A stretch of DNA of 64,000 nt, taken from the NCBI RefSeq assembly GCF_003596405.1, contig NZ_QYUR01000006.1, positions 868,001 through 932,000 on the forward strand, read 5' to 3'. This document shows, in pieces, positions 63,185 through 64,000 of this stretch. A program made the translations under genes and the position numbers. The notes under the pieces are model-generated. The model was not told where the DNA came from, searched no databases, and saw only the letters and a program-made list of their open reading frames with translations. The stretch is from Pseudomonas cavernicola (GTDB taxonomy: Bacteria > Pseudomonadota > Gammaproteobacteria > Pseudomonadales > Pseudomonadaceae). Each line of letters begins with the position of its first letter. Within the stretch, counting starts at the first letter, position 1.

Positions 63185-63502
63185 AGAGGCCTCCTTGAGA
63201 ACCGAGGATCAATTCTCCTAAGCGTAGGCTCTGTCGAAGCATCGCGTTGCGGCTGCCCCCCAACACCAGGCGCAATACCTTCAGCGCAAACGCATATTCC
63301 AGCGCTGCATCCAACAGCGCCCGATAGCGCCCTTTTATGCGACTGTGGCTGGGGCCGAAGCCGGTTTTCAGTCATCGGGCGGGTTAGGCCGTCTGGCCGT
63401 AACCCGCCCTCTTCTGCGCAAGGCGGATTACGCTGTACTAAGCAGCCCTACCTGAGCTGAAGGTGCAACTCCCCATCACTCTTCCAACACGAGGAGACCA
63501 GC

Positions 63503-63841
63503 ATGGAAAGGAAGAGAGAACTCGACACGTATCGGCGCTTCAAGAAGCAGTACCCGGATTACTTTGGCGCCGTAGAGGCGCTTGGTGCAGCGGTGCGTCA
63601 TGCCGGCCCGCTGGACGAGCAGATCATCCAACTGGTCCAGCTCGGCGCAGCGGCGGCCATCCGCTCCGAGGGCGCCGTGCACAGTCATGTCAGACGGGCA
63701 GTCGAAGCGGGCGTTACGCCGGAGCGGATCCATCACGCTCTGCTCTCACTCACGAGCACGATCGGTTTCCCGACCGTCGTTGCGGCCTTGAGCTGGGCGG
63801 ACGATGTGATGGGGAGAGAAAATAAGTCTGTCCCAGATTGA
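63503..63841 (+). CDS. Carboxymuconolactone decarboxylase (CMD) family protein
   Basis: 112 residues. HAGPLDEQIIQLVQLGAAAA, EGAVHSHVRRAVEAGVTPER and ALLSLTSTIGFPTVVAALSW cover the CMD fold. The CxxC of AhpD-type peroxidases is missing (AVHSHV), so it is not a thiol peroxidase; the histidine at the HSHV position is kept as in decarboxylase-like members. Followed by a terminator. AGGAG upstream of the ATG. Confidence 0.88.
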   Translation: MERKRELDTYRRFKKQYPDYFGAVEALGAAVRHAGPLDEQIIQLVQLGAAAAIRSEGAVHSHVRRAVEAGVTPERIHHALLSLTSTIGFPTVVAALSWADDVMGRENKSVPD

Positions 63842-63849
63842 TCGTTAAG

Positions 63850-63878
63850 CAAAAGGCCCCATTCGGGGCCTTTCCTTT
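63850..63878 (+). terminator. Terminator of the CMD-family gene
   Basis: AAAAGGCCCC, ATTC, GGGGCCTTTCCTTT. Begins 8 bases after the stop. Confidence 0.85.
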
Positions 63879-63929
63879 GTGCCGATAGCCCTTGCTTGCA
63901 CAGCAGAGACTGTCGGTCGTTTTAACGCT

Positions 63930-64000
63930 TCACCCCTGCAAAAAACGCAAGGCATCCGCCGCGCTCTGTTCGGGAATCTCCTCCATCGGGATATGCCCGA
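63930..64000 (-). CDS. Alpha/beta hydrolase, C-terminal end only
   Basis: The minus-strand frame entering at the window end reads GHIPMEEIPEQSAADALRFL and stops after QG at 63930. The GH-x-P-x-E-E pattern around the catalytic histidine is typical of alpha/beta-fold hydrolases. Most of the gene is beyond the window. Confidence 0.65.
   Translation of the reverse strand, partial: GHIPMEEIPEQSAADALRFLQG

Noticed and set aside
63463..63825. 120-codon plus-strand frame at the CMD gene
   Set aside because: Overlaps the CMD gene in another frame and is arginine-rich, as expected for a shadow.

Overview
The window is from a Pseudomonas chromosome. The evidence is the alginate operon in its standard order (algK-E-G-X-L-I-J-F-A), high-GC codon usage, and a long stretch whose order I recall from P. 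aeruginosa: leucine dehydrogenase, 2-oxo acid dehydrogenase E1/E2, SirB1-like protein, LuxR-type regulator, DUF1329/DUF1302 pair, enoyl-CoA hydratase, SDR, alpha/beta hydrolase, aldolase, flavodoxin, folM-folE-folX. The synteny is from memory and no search was run. I saw no rRNA, tRNA, CRISPR array or prophage.

Layout. 1-11679 (+): alginate operon. The algK 3' part and the first ~900 bases of algE are broken by many small indels, while algE from about 1505 on, and algG, X, L, I, J, F and A, read cleanly. 11.8-20.6 kb: mixed housekeeping and regulatory genes (small membrane protein, SDR, DCC protein, DMT exporter with a divergent AraC regulator, DUF3016, PsiE, YbaK-like protein, and a DesK/DesR-like two-component system facing a membrane protein across a perfect palindrome). 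20.6-21.1 kb: yebG with a near-consensus LexA box. 21.2-25.8 kb (-): leucine dehydrogenase plus a 2-oxo acid dehydrogenase complex, a route from branched-chain amino acids to acyl-CoA. 26.1-34 kb: SirB1-like protein, a large MalT-type regulator, a group II intron without an ORF, and a DUF1329/DUF1302 outer-membrane pair. 34.2-39 kb (-): enoyl-CoA hydratase, SDR, hydrolase, aldolase, cupin and flavodoxin. 39.3-44 kb (+): hypothetical genes, the folM-folE-folX pterin operon, DUF1244/HopJ and a glycolipid-binding-fold protein. 44.2-52 kb: redox and stress genes (trxB, 2-Cys peroxiredoxin, OYE with its TetR, glutathione peroxidase, slyD) plus cysZ and a glycosyltransferase. 52-57 kb (+): ackA-pta and an acyltransferase. 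57.2-64 kb: OmpA-like lipoprotein, MBL hydrolase, AraC regulator opposite two tandem PF10118 genes, a DUF1704/MATCAP-like protein, a CMD-family protein, and the 3' end of an alpha/beta hydrolase.

Intergenic spaces hold at least four families of palindromic repeats. One repeat has become the C-terminus of the E1-alpha subunit, and one is a mobile-looking unit with 20-bp terminal inverted repeats sitting inside a terminator stem. The most unusual items are the intron placed just after a terminator, the inside-out repeat at 34.06-34.2 kb, and the indel-ridden algK/algE segment, which may be poor sequence rather than biology.
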